A stretch of 57,148 nt of DNA from Verrucomicrobiia bacterium. Its GTDB lineage: Bacteria; Omnitrophota; Omnitrophia; Omnitrophales; Aquincolibacteriaceae. Below, piece after piece: positions 50,512 through 56,935 of the stretch. Below the pieces are notes generated by a model. That model saw only the letters and a list, made by a program, of their open reading frames with translations, made no database searches and was not told where the DNA came from. The stretch lies in assembly GCA_035495615.1 (NCBI GenBank), contig DATJFP010000078.1, forward strand, positions 1 through 57,148. Reading direction: 5' to 3'. Within the stretch, counting starts at the first letter, position 1; each line of letters opens with the position of its first letter. A program made the translations under genes and the position numbers.

Positions 50512-50985
50512 TTACGCCGCAAAAGTTTCTCCGAACGAACCTTTCGAACCGCCATACCTGCGGAAAATTTCGCCTGCGTCGCTGCGCCTTTGTTCATTTT
50601 CCACTTTGACGGCGACCAGAATCTGACCTTCCTGGATTTTTTTCTCAAACCGCGCGCCTTCTTCTTCAGACACTCCCCAGATCGAGAGGATCGCGGCAAA
50701 TCCTTTTTCCGCGGCCTGCGTCGGCGCCTCGAGAAAGAGAGCGAGCAAGTCCCCGTCCGCCCTGAGAGGCCCCAGCCCGGGCAGGAAAAAAGTCTCGATT
50801 CCCTCGAAGAGTCCGAAGGCTTCTCCCAGAAGGCCCGCGGGAGCGCCCACGGCCGCGGGTGATCTCGAGCCTTCGAGGACCATCACGGAAACGTCCTGCA
50901 TGAAAAATTCCGCTTCCAGCAGGTCCCGCACCGCCGGCATCACGTCTTCTTCGTTCACCGTTCCCAAAACCATTTCGTGAGCCAT
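50512..50985 (-). CDS. general-stress-protein-17M/YflT-like protein
   Basis: 157 residues with GGAGG before ATG 50985. A ferredoxin-like N-terminal part (residues 1-45, VMPAVRDLLEAEFFMQDVSV) is followed by a Gly/Ala-rich hydrophobic centre (GLLGEAFGLFEGIETFFLPG). The C-terminal part WGVSEEEGARFEKKIQEG then ILVAVKV matches the G-x-x-x-E-E-A...Y-x-x-x-[IV]-x-x-G-x-[IV]-L-V pattern of YflT-like stress proteins. Function unknown. Starts 3 bases after the membrane-protein gene stop, in one operon with the DUF883-like gene. Confidence 0.65.
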   Translation of the reverse strand: MAHEMVLGTVNEEDVMPAVRDLLEAEFFMQDVSVMVLEGSRSPAAVGAPAGLLGEAFGLFEGIETFFLPGLGPLRADGDLLALFLEAPTQAAEKGFAAILSIWGVSEEEGARFEKKIQEGQILVAVKVENEQRRSDAGEIFRRYGGSKGSFGETFAA

Positions 50986-50988
50986 TGC

Positions 50989-51432
50989 TTAATCCTCCAT
51001 GTCGAGTCCCAGATCATTGGCCCCGCGGCTTCTCGCAGTCTGCAGCAGCTTCCGTATCCCGGGATTCCAGTGCATGGCAAAATCCACCCAGCGCTTGGAA
51101 GAGAGCAGCCAGCCCACAAATCCGGCCGAAACCGCGCTTTCCGCGAAGCCCAGCCCCAGAAGCGCCCAGGCCCGGTGGCCCGGCCCTTCGGCCAGGAAAA
51201 AATAAGCCGCGAAGTGAAGCAGGACAATGCCCGCGAAAAAGAAGAGAAGCCCGAACAGCACGAAAAACAAAGTCATGAATCCGCTGCGCACACTTTGCAC
51301 GGCCTTCAGGTAATAAATCGCGCCCTGAATCCGGGCCATGGTGACGGCTCCCTTCTGGTATTCCTTGAAAACGTTTCCCAGGCCCAGGATGCCCAGCTCC
51401 ATCAAGCGGTTGGAAAGATGCGGCTTTTTCAC
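50989..51432 (-). CDS. holin/YqjE-like small membrane protein
   Basis: 147 residues from GTG 51432, which overlaps the DUF883-like stop by 4 bases (GTGA); ATG 51402 is an alternative start. The N-terminal helix is amphipathic. Two or three membrane segments follow (FMTLFFVLFGLLFFFAGIVL and WALLGLGFAESAVSAGFVGW), then a charged tail with SRGANDLGLDMED. The order DUF883-like then this two-to-three-helix protein is the same as yqjD-yqjE in enterobacteria, where the second is a holin-like (Phage_holin_3_6-type) protein. Function unknown. Confidence 0.65.
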   Translation of the reverse strand: MKKPHLSNRLMELGILGLGNVFKEYQKGAVTMARIQGAIYYLKAVQSVRSGFMTLFFVLFGLLFFFAGIVLLHFAAYFFLAEGPGHRAWALLGLGFAESAVSAGFVGWLLSSKRWVDFAMHWNPGIRKLLQTARSRGANDLGLDMED

Positions 51433-51815
51433 TTTTCGTCCCCGTTGTTGTCCTGAGGGATCGCCGGCTGGCGGACCCGCGGCGCCGAGGCCTTGCGTCC
51501 GAACCTGACGCCGAAAAGAAAGGAAACGAACGCGACGGCGCCGACAAACGCCCACGGATTTTCGTGTGCCTGCTTGTCGACTTCCTTGGCCCTTTCGAAA
51601 ATCTTCTCTTCTTCGTCCTGCAGTGCCTTGAAGAGCTGCTTTTTGGCGCTCTCCACGGCATGAAGGCCGTTTTCGGCTTTTTCCTGGATCGCTTCCGCGA
51701 TTTGCCCGTATTTTTCGCCGATGAGTCCGTAAAGCTCTTCCTTCTTTTCCTTTGCGGCTTCATTCAAAAGGTCCACCACTTCATGCAGCTTGTCGTTCTT
51801 AAATCGCGTTCTCAT
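51429..51815 (-). CDS. DUF883/YqjD/ElaB-like membrane-anchored protein
   Basis: 128 residues from ATG 51815 (GGAGGATCTC upstream). Residues 1-85 are a charged amphipathic helix (DLLNEAAKEKKEELYGLIGE, AESAKKQLFKAL). The C-terminal anchor HENPWAFVGAVAFVSFLFG then VRFGRK matches the DUF883 tail, in which a P-W precedes a Gly-rich helix and basic residues. E. coli relatives bind inner-membrane ribosomes in stationary phase. First gene of a three-gene operon. Confidence 0.75.
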   Translation of the reverse strand: MRTRFKNDKLHEVVDLLNEAAKEKKEELYGLIGEKYGQIAEAIQEKAENGLHAVESAKKQLFKALQDEEEKIFERAKEVDKQAHENPWAFVGAVAFVSFLFGVRFGRKASAPRVRQPAIPQDNNGDEK

Positions 51816-51840
51816 GAGATCCTCCGTTTTTTCTTTTGCA

Positions 51841-52971
51841 TCAGGCGGCTTCTTTGTGCGGCGACGCGGCATGGACCAGTTCCGGCTTTTTGACCGGCGG
51901 CAGCTCCATGGCCTGCTTTTTGGACGGCCGCGCGGGCGGAGGCAGAATCTCCAGCCGCACGGGCAATCCGGACTCCGCGGAACGGTACAACGCTTCGATG
52001 ATTCGAACGTCGGCCAGGCCTTCGTACCCGGAAGGCTCGGGCTGCCGGTCGCGAAGTACGCAATCGGAAAAATAAAGCAGCTCCGGCCCGAACTGGTCCT
52101 TCATGGGAAACTTTTTTTCGGAGGTCTTGCTTCCGGCGATCACGCGCTGGCGCCGCGGCTGCGCGTATTCGTATCCGCCTTCCATGATGAGCTGCCCTTT
52201 AGAGCCGACCAGCCTGTAATCAGAAGTGTCCGCCGCGCCGAAGCTGGTCACGAAGGCCGCCAGCTTCTGTTTGGGGAAGCGCAGGATCGCGGAGGTCATT
52301 TCGTCGACCTGCTCGAAGCGTTTCTCGCCGTTGTTGGCGCTGAAGGCCGTGACCTCCACGGGCTCCGAACGGAAAAAATAGCGCGCGGCGTTGATGCAAT
52401 AGATCCCGATGTCATAAAGCGTCCCGCCGCCCAGTTTTTTCTGGAGGCGGATGTCGCCGGACTTGACCTGCATGGAAAAAACGGAGTTAAACATGCGGAG
52501 ATCGCCCAATTTTCCGGATTCCGCGATCTGGACGGCGGCCATGTTGGCCTTGTCGAAGTGAAGCCGGTAAGCGATCATCAGCTTCACCCGGTTTTGCTCC
52601 GCGGCCCGGATCATGGCTTCGCAGTCCGCGGACGTGACGGCCATGGGCTTTTCGCAGAGAATGTGGATGCCTGCCTTGGCGGCGCGCACTGTGTATTCCC
52701 GGTGCATGCTGTTGGGAAGCGCGATATAAACGGCGTCGATCTCGCCGCTCGCCATATAGGAATCGTAGAGGTCGTAGGTCAGGACGTATTTGCTGCGGTA
52801 TTGCCGGCTGAGTTTCTTGAGCTTGGCCGCATCGTCGGAAACAAGCGCGACAAGCTCGGAGTTTTTTCTCGCATGCTCGAAGGCGGGGAGCACGGCATTC
52901 TGGGAAATGTAACCAAGCCCGACGACCGCATACCGGATCTTCCGGGACTTCTTTTTCCGCGGCTTGGCCAT
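51841..52971 (-). CDS. Gfo/Idh/MocA-family oxidoreductase
   Basis: 376 residues. The Rossmann fold begins IRYAVVGLGYISQNAVLPAF (NAD(P)-binding). IDAVYIALPNSMHREYT and HILCEKPMAV follow, with the E-K-P lysine of the active site. GGGTLYDIGIYCINAARYFF is the conserved D-x-G-x-x-x-x-x-x-R/H region of the C-terminal domain, which resembles glucose-fructose oxidoreductase. A basic N-terminus (MAKPRKKKSRK) and a Pro/Lys-rich tail (about 345-376) are unusual. It oxidises or reduces sugars or inositols. It is 25 bases upstream of the DUF883-like gene on the same strand. Confidence 0.9.
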   Translation of the reverse strand: MAKPRKKKSRKIRYAVVGLGYISQNAVLPAFEHARKNSELVALVSDDAAKLKKLSRQYRSKYVLTYDLYDSYMASGEIDAVYIALPNSMHREYTVRAAKAGIHILCEKPMAVTSADCEAMIRAAEQNRVKLMIAYRLHFDKANMAAVQIAESGKLGDLRMFNSVFSMQVKSGDIRLQKKLGGGTLYDIGIYCINAARYFFRSEPVEVTAFSANNGEKRFEQVDEMTSAILRFPKQKLAAFVTSFGAADTSDYRLVGSKGQLIMEGGYEYAQPRRQRVIAGSKTSEKKFPMKDQFGPELLYFSDCVLRDRQPEPSGYEGLADVRIIEALYRSAESGLPVRLEILPPPARPSKKQAMELPPVKKPELVHAASPHKEAA

Positions 52972-52991
52972 GTTTTTCCCTTTCTTAAGAC

Positions 52992-53020
52992 CCGGCTCCG
53001 GCAGCTGCTGCCGGAGCCGG
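52992..53020. terminator. perfect 14-bp GC hairpin between two genes
   Basis: Arms CCGGCTCCGGCAGC (52992-53005) and GCTGCCGGAGCCGG (53007-53020) surround one base. It follows the 104-residue gene ending at 53028 and precedes the oxidoreductase start. There is no T-run, so terminator function is uncertain. Confidence 0.45.
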
Positions 53021-53027
53021 TAAACTG

Positions 53028-53342
53028 TTATCCCGCTTTACGCTGCTCGCGGTTTTCATCCTCAGGACGGTATCCGCCCTGCTTTTGCTGCTGTTGCGGA
53101 TCATCGAAATCTTCGGCGTCTTCTTCGTCGGTCTCGCTCGTGTCACGCGGGCGGCGAGCTTCCTTTTCTTCTTCGAGATCCTCTTCGAACTCATCCTCGG
53201 CCTCAGAAGACAGCTGAGGATTGTCCGCCATGCGCCCCTTGCCGGCGGCGGCGGAAGCATCCTCTTCATAAGGCTGCTCACGCCCCGATCGATCCTGGGG
53301 CTCCCCGGCCTGTTCATTTTTACGTTTTTTTTTGGGATCCAT
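53028..53342 (-). CDS. small acidic, low-complexity protein, 104 aa
   Basis: 104 residues from ATG 53342 (GGGAGA about 7 bases upstream). It starts with a basic stretch (MDPKKKRKNEQ) and continues as Glu/Asp/Gln-rich sequence (FEEDLEEEKEARRPRD, DEEDAEDFDDPQQQQKQGGY), without hydrophobic segments. It looks intrinsically disordered. No family is recognised. The ribosome-binding site and its place among small stress-type genes support it, but composition alone does not show function. Confidence 0.55.
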   Translation of the reverse strand: MDPKKKRKNEQAGEPQDRSGREQPYEEDASAAAGKGRMADNPQLSSEAEDEFEEDLEEEKEARRPRDTSETDEEDAEDFDDPQQQQKQGGYRPEDENREQRKAG

Positions 53343-53392
53343 ACCGCATCTCCCTTCGGTAAAAGTTTAGATGAAGCTAAAAACTTTGCGTG

Positions 53393-53563
53393 CTATTTGC
53401 CTTTATGATGGCCCTTTTTCGAGTGATTTTTCATGACGGTGCGCGCCGCCACTTCCTCGGCTCTTTTGCCGTACCGGCCCGATTTTTTAGCGCTGTTTTT
53501 AATGTGCTCGTATTGACGCTGTTCCTTGGAACCGACCCCCCTGAGATGTTTTTTACCTGGCAT
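53393..53563 (-). CDS. small basic KHLRGVGSKEQRQYEHIK-type protein, 56 aa
   Basis: 56 residues from ATG 53563, with AGGAGA 5 bases upstream; a longer frame to 53764 is not supported by any start site. The protein is Lys/Arg/His-rich, with KEQRQYEHIKNSAKKSG, RYGKRAEEVAARTV and a tail HSKKGHHKGK. It resembles the short 'plasmid stabilization'/DUF-type proteins with R-x-Y-E-H-I and E-V-A-A-R-T-V found in many bacteria. Nucleic-acid binding is likely from its charge but unproven. Confidence 0.65.
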   Translation of the reverse strand: MPGKKHLRGVGSKEQRQYEHIKNSAKKSGRYGKRAEEVAARTVMKNHSKKGHHKGK

Positions 53564-53798
53564 AAGAGTCTCCTTTCCTGATTCCGCCGACAGCATAAGC
53601 GCGATCGCAAAAAGGCATAATCGGGGAAACGATCCTTTTTCTTTAAGGGGTCGTCTGACGGAGGCGGCCCGGTTTTTTGCCCGGATAAGGATACAAGGAA
53701 TTCCCCGATAGCCGGGGCCGAGCTGGTTTTTTATGATGCCAGCCATTCGAAAGCGGAGGATCATCTGCTTTCATAACAATTAAAAATGAGGTGCTATC

Positions 53799-54476
53799 AT
53801 GAAAACAAATGACCGTTGTTTTTTTGCGGCGGTGCTTTCGCTCCTGACGGGCCTGGTCTTCGTTTCTATGCCGGCCCGCGCGGAACAAAGCGTGCTTACA
53901 AACCTGCAGAACAAAGCCGCCGAGGCATGGGAAAAGCTGACGCCCGACGTCGAGGTGAACCGGGACGCTTATGTCCGCGTGACCGGCGACCGCCTGAATG
54001 CCTTGAAGCAGGGCATCCAGGAGCTCAAGAGCTCCCCCAGAAATGATTTCGAAGGCGAATCCTGGGAAGAAATCTCGACAGGCCTGGACCGGATGGAAAC
54101 CGAGGCGGAATCGCAATACAATCGCCTGCAGACGGCCGTGGGTGACAGCTGGCGCGATAAGCGCTCGGATGTGGACAAGGCCCTGAAAGCGGCTCGCTCG
54201 GATCTCGACAAGGCCGCGGACAAAGTGCTTCCGGAAAGGGACGCTTATGCAGTGAAAACGGGGCAGCGTCTGGCGGAAATGAATGCACGCCTGCAGAAGC
54301 TGGAAGCCAAGCGCGCCGAAACCACGGATCAGGCCGAGCAGGCCAAACTCGACGGCCAGATCAAAGAGCTGAAAGACAGGCATGACGGCGCGCAGCAGCA
54401 CCTGGATCAGCTCAAGACCGACAAGACCGAAACATGGAAGACACATCGTGACGCCATCGAGGCGCTTTTGAAATAA
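53799..54476 (+). CDS. exported coiled-coil protein
   Basis: 225 residues with GAGG before ATG 53799. The signal peptide is FFAAVLSLLTGLVFVSMPAR within the first 28 residues, cleaved near ARAEQ. The rest is alpha-helical and charged, made of two similar halves: each begins near DAYVRVTGDRL / DAYAVKTGQRL and runs through a Leu-heptad helix (LNALKQGIQELK / LAEMNARLQKLEAK). This suggests an internal duplication. It has a strong terminator. It is probably periplasmic; function unknown. Confidence 0.75.
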   Translation: MKTNDRCFFAAVLSLLTGLVFVSMPARAEQSVLTNLQNKAAEAWEKLTPDVEVNRDAYVRVTGDRLNALKQGIQELKSSPRNDFEGESWEEISTGLDRMETEAESQYNRLQTAVGDSWRDKRSDVDKALKAARSDLDKAADKVLPERDAYAVKTGQRLAEMNARLQKLEAKRAETTDQAEQAKLDGQIKELKDRHDGAQQHLDQLKTDKTETWKTHRDAIEALLK

Positions 54477-54495
54477 TTCTGCGGAAGGTCAAACG

Positions 54496-54531
54496 ACAGC
54501 CGCGGGAATTTCTCCCGCGGCTGTTTTTTTT
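54496..54531 (+). terminator. rho-independent terminator after the coiled-coil gene
   Basis: Arms ACAGCCGCGGGA (54496-54507) and TCCCGCGGCTGT (54513-54524) pair with a 5-base loop, followed by TTTTTTT. It is 20 bases after the stop at 54476. Confidence 0.93.
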
Positions 54532-54533
54532 GC

Positions 54534-54752
54534 TTAAAACGGCCTGACAGAAGGCGGTTCGGAGGGAGACGCCGGAGGTTCCGAAGGAGGTTCGACGCTC
54601 GGCGGCTCCTGAGGCAGGGCGGGCGCAGGTGCCGGGGGGCGCAGTGGCGCGGGCTCGCGGGCCGGAGCCGGTTCTTTTTCGGGTTCGACTTCGGGCTTGC
54701 CGCCTTTTTTTTCGGCGGCCGTTTGGCCCGGAATGCGAAAATGCGAATTCAT
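54534..54752 (-). CDS. Pro/Glu-rich small protein, 72 aa
   Basis: 72 residues from ATG 54752. After MNSHFRIPGQTAAEKK the sequence is almost wholly Pro, Glu, Ser and Ala (EPAPAREPAPLRPPAPAPAL, EPPSVEPPSEPPASPSEPP). There is no hydrophobic segment. It looks disordered and may be a chance frame in Pro-rich, high-GC sequence. The stop overlaps the T-run of the facing terminator. Low confidence; an upstream lipoprotein gene on the same strand is the main context. Confidence 0.4.
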   Translation of the reverse strand: MNSHFRIPGQTAAEKKGGKPEVEPEKEPAPAREPAPLRPPAPAPALPQEPPSVEPPSEPPASPSEPPSVRPF

Positions 54753-54780
54753 GACTGCCGCCTTTCCGGGGATGTCTGGC

Positions 54781-55017
54781 TTAATAGACCACGGAACCTT
54801 TTTCGATCTGGTCCTTGCGGATTTCATACTCCCGCTGGTCGATCTTGCCGGCTTTATAATCGTCTTCGATTTGCTGCAATTGCTGCCTGGCGCGGAGCTC
54901 GTAAGCTGTCGCCGTGCCGCCTGCCCCGGCTCCTGTGCCGCCCCAAAACCAGCCGCTGCAACCCGCGGAAAATAAACAGATCGATACTAATGCCATGGCT
55001 GTTCTTAATTTCGTCAT
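54781..55017 (-). CDS. small lipoprotein, SHOCT-like tail
   Basis: 78 residues with GAGGG before ATG 55017. The signal and lipobox are MALVSICLFSAGC, so Cys20 would carry the lipid. A Gly-rich linker (GWFWGGTGAGAGGTA) leads to a helical end (LQQIEDDYKAGKIDQREYEI) of the short oligomerisation (SHOCT)-like type: D-x-Y-x-x-G-x-I-x-x-x-E-Y-E. It is divergent from the DUF4383 gene over 205 bases that hold the two promoters. Confidence 0.78.
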   Translation of the reverse strand: MTKLRTAMALVSICLFSAGCSGWFWGGTGAGAGGTATAYELRARQQLQQIEDDYKAGKIDQREYEIRKDQIEKGSVVY

Positions 55018-55222
55018 ACATCCCTCGCTGTTTTTCTCGTTCGACGTTGTTGAAACTCACCGGTATTCCAGCACTCGCGGGGCAGACCGGCTATCGGGGA
55101 TCGTCTTGATTTGGTTTCGGGGGATGCTGGCAAAGCCCTATCGAATGTTCAGCGTGTCCCCTATGGCAGGCGAAAGCGTTGCGGTCCAGTATGGTCGCGG
55201 GCATCTGCCCAGGAGGCATCTC

Positions 55223-55624
55223 ATGAACGCAACCATCTTTACTCGAATCTTGGGCCTTACCTTTATTCTCGTCGGCATCGCGGGCACCGTGACAGGCACA
55301 CACGCCCACAATCTGGTGATCTTCGGGATCAATATGCCGCACAACCTGGTCCACGTGATCTCCGGCGTCTTCGCCGTTTTTGCTTCGGGCCTGGGGCCGC
55401 GTGCGTCGCGGACCTTTTGCCGTATTTTCGGCGTTGTCTACGGCCTTGTCACGATCGCCGGTTTTGCGAGGATCGCGCCAGTGGTGTCCTATCTGAATAT
55501 CAATGCCGCCGACAACTGGCTTCACCTGGCCATTTCCGTCTCCTGCCTCATCGCGGGCTTCGGAAACCGTAAGCATCGCCGCAAAGAACATCGGCCTTAT
55601 CGCGAAGAAGCCCTGGCTGCCTAG
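55223..55624 (+). CDS. DUF4383-family membrane protein
   Basis: 133 residues from ATG 55223 (AGGAGG upstream); the longer frame overlaps the lipoprotein gene. Four hydrophobic helices: ILGLTFILVGIAGTV, NLVHVISGVFAVFASGLG, IFGVVYGLVTIAGFARI and WLHLAISVSCLIAGFG. The N-[LM]-x-H-x-x-[ST]-G and N-x-x-[HN]-W-L-H motifs fit DUF4383. Function unknown. It is followed 27 bases later by an SRPBCC gene, probably in one unit. Confidence 0.8.
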   Translation: MNATIFTRILGLTFILVGIAGTVTGTHAHNLVIFGINMPHNLVHVISGVFAVFASGLGPRASRTFCRIFGVVYGLVTIAGFARIAPVVSYLNINAADNWLHLAISVSCLIAGFGNRKHRRKEHRPYREEALAA

Positions 55625-55651
55625 CGGCCTAACCCTAAGCAGGGAGGCGTC

Positions 55652-56167
55652 ATGGATTCCGAACGCCCTTCAAAAAAAAATTCTCCGGGCGACCCGAATG
55701 TGCCCGTGGATTTTTCCGACATCCTCAAAAAAACGGTCGTCATCCGCCGGCCCGTTTCCGAAGTTTATGCGTACTGGCGGGATCTGGAACATCTCCCGGG
55801 CCTCATGCCCTATCTCAATCTGGTGCAAGAGCTCGATCGCCGCAGGTCGCGCTGGCGCACGGAAGGGCCGGCCGGCGATGTCGAGTGGACAGCCGAGATC
55901 ACCAATGACATCGAGAACAAACTGATCAGCTGGCGGACCCTCGATGGTTCCGATATCGAACACGCAGGCTCGGTGCAGTTCACGCCGGTTCCCGAAAGCC
56001 GCACCACGGAAGTGCTGGTGACTTTCGCATACAATCCTCCGGCGGGAAAAGCGGGAAAACTCGCGGCGAAAATTCTTCGGAAGGACCCGGAAAAAGAGAT
56101 CGAGGACGCGCTCGACCGCTTCAAAGGAATGCTCGAAGCCGGCCCGGACGCAGAGATGGCAGCTTAG
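55652..56167 (+). CDS. SRPBCC-family (COG5637, cyclase/dehydrase-like) protein
   Basis: 171 residues with GGGAGG before the ATG. The SRPBCC fold begins KKTVVIRRPVSEVYAYWRDL, followed by EHLPGLMPYLNLVQELD, a W-x-A-E-I-T strand (VEWTAEITNDIENKLISW) and a C-terminal helix (PEKEIEDALDRFKGMLEAG). This matches the COG5637 type of helix-grip proteins, often found next to other stress genes. It may bind a hydrophobic ligand. Follows the DUF4383 gene. Confidence 0.85.
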   Translation: MDSERPSKKNSPGDPNVPVDFSDILKKTVVIRRPVSEVYAYWRDLEHLPGLMPYLNLVQELDRRRSRWRTEGPAGDVEWTAEITNDIENKLISWRTLDGSDIEHAGSVQFTPVPESRTTEVLVTFAYNPPAGKAGKLAAKILRKDPEKEIEDALDRFKGMLEAGPDAEMAA

Positions 56168-56308
56168 CCGCGGCATTTGCAAGATTGGCTTTCCTTCAGA
56201 ACTCCTCTTTACAGCTGCAACCGCACCTCGAGAGGGATTCGCAGCAGAATTTCCCTATTTTATTTTTTCGGTCACGGCGACGACGATAAGCGGTGAGGTT
56301 CTGGCCTG

Positions 56309-56440
56309 TCAGAGGGTGGGCGGCATTCTTTTGCGCGGGGGCGTCATGATTTCCGGACAAAAAGTTCTGCGCTGAGCGGGGATAAGCTTTTTCAGATTCT
56401 CGAATCTGAGGGGCTCATCGTGGGGTTTTTCTTTCAGCAT
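56309..56440 (-). CDS. small protein, 43 aa, hypothetical
   Basis: 43 residues from ATG 56440, with AAAGGAT 5 bases upstream. It is rich in Pro/Lys/Arg (RFENLKKLIPAQRRTFCPEI, TPPRKRMPPTL) and has no membrane segment. I recognise no family. It lies after a 141-bp spacer (56168-56308) in which I see no gene. Could be a chance ORF. Confidence 0.35.
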   Translation of the reverse strand: MLKEKPHDEPLRFENLKKLIPAQRRTFCPEIMTPPRKRMPPTL

Positions 56441-56569
56441 AAGACATCCTTTCTTTAGCCCCGTTATTTCGAATTGGAACATTTTAAACTTACGGTTTTT
56501 TTTCGCCATCGGGGCGAAGCCAGAAAAAGATTACGGGGTTCCCTTATAGGAGTTCGTTCACTTCGACTC

Positions 56570-56621
56570 TGGCGGGCAAAAAAAGAGCGGCAGATTGCCT
56601 GCCGCTTATTAGAACGCGCCC
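56570..56621. repeat. 52-bp direct repeat, copy 1, containing a minus-strand terminator
   Basis: It is identical to 56746-56797 except for one base (g in copy 1, a in copy 2, sixth base). It holds the terminator stem AGCGGCAG/CTGCCGCT with a minus-strand T-run at 56584-56578. The plus side starts with ACTCTGGCGGG, a T-arm-like sequence. Confidence 0.85.
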
Positions 56622-56642
56622 TAAAAACGAGTCGGCCACTAC

Positions 56643-56725
56643 GGCTCGCGGGGCGAGCCTGCGTCGCCTCACCTCGCTCGCTGACGCGGGCCTTCGGCTT
56701 ACCGCTTTTCCGGCCATAAGGCCGG
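56643..56725. repeat. cluster of GC-rich hairpins between the 52-bp repeats
   Basis: GGCTCGC/GCGAGCC (56643-56659, loop GGG), GCCTGCGTC/GACGCGGGC (56657-56691, one mismatch), and CCGGCC/GGCCGG (56710-56725, loop ATAA). No gene is seen here. Confidence 0.55.
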
Positions 56726-56745
56726 CGCTCACTCGCTTCAACTCC

Positions 56746-56797
56746 TGGCGGACAAAAAAAGAGCGGCAGATTGCCTGCCGCTTATTAGAACGCGCCC
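56746..56797. repeat. 52-bp direct repeat, copy 2, adjoining the tRNA-Arg remnant
   Basis: Second copy of the unit at 56570-56621, 176 bases away. Its left end (ACTCCTGGCGG) and the T-arm of the adjoining tRNA remnant (CCGCCAGGAGT) form an 11-bp inverted repeat around the terminator stem (56762-56782). Confidence 0.85.
56754..56782 (-). terminator. terminator downstream of tRNA-Arg remnant
   Basis: On the minus strand AGCGGCAG, loop GCAAT, CTGCCGCT, then CTTTTTTT. It would have ended transcription of the original tRNA gene. The same structure is repeated at 56578-56606. Confidence 0.85.
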
Positions 56798-56832
56798 GCC
56801 AGGAGTCGAACCTGGAACCTTCTGATCCGTAG
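56791..56832 (-). pseudogene. 3' half of tRNA-Arg (ACG), attachment-site remnant
   Basis: On the minus strand the sequence from the anticodon loop (CTACGGA, anticodon ACG) through the 3' anticodon stem (TCAGA), T-arm (CCAGG-TTCGACT-CCTGG) and acceptor 3' strand (CGGGCGC, discriminator G) is intact. The 5' anticodon strand should be TCTGA but reads GGAGA, and no D-arm or 5' acceptor is found upstream. This is the usual scar left when an element integrates in the 3' half of a tRNA gene. No CCA is encoded. Confidence 0.8.
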
Positions 56833-56935
56833 TCTCCTTTAAAGCGGACAAGTGACTTTGAAGCAAAATACTCCCGCTACTACGGTTAAATCAATAATTT
56901 TTGCTCGCCCTTAAAAGGACGGTGTCAAAAAGGTG
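56833..56935. other. AT-richer junction sequence, probably the end of an integrated element
   Basis: No gene seen. It includes an inverted repeat CCGTAGT (56827-56833) and ACTACGG (56879-56885) and a tandem GGTGTCA (56921-56927 and 56932-56938). Base content falls compared with the rest of the window, which agrees with foreign DNA starting at the tRNA remnant. Confidence 0.45.

Noticed and set aside
56791-56930. A complete tRNA-Arg gene
   Set aside because: No matching 5' anticodon strand, D-arm or 5' acceptor strand (CGGGCGC partner GCGCCCG) exists upstream on the minus strand, so only the 3' half is real.
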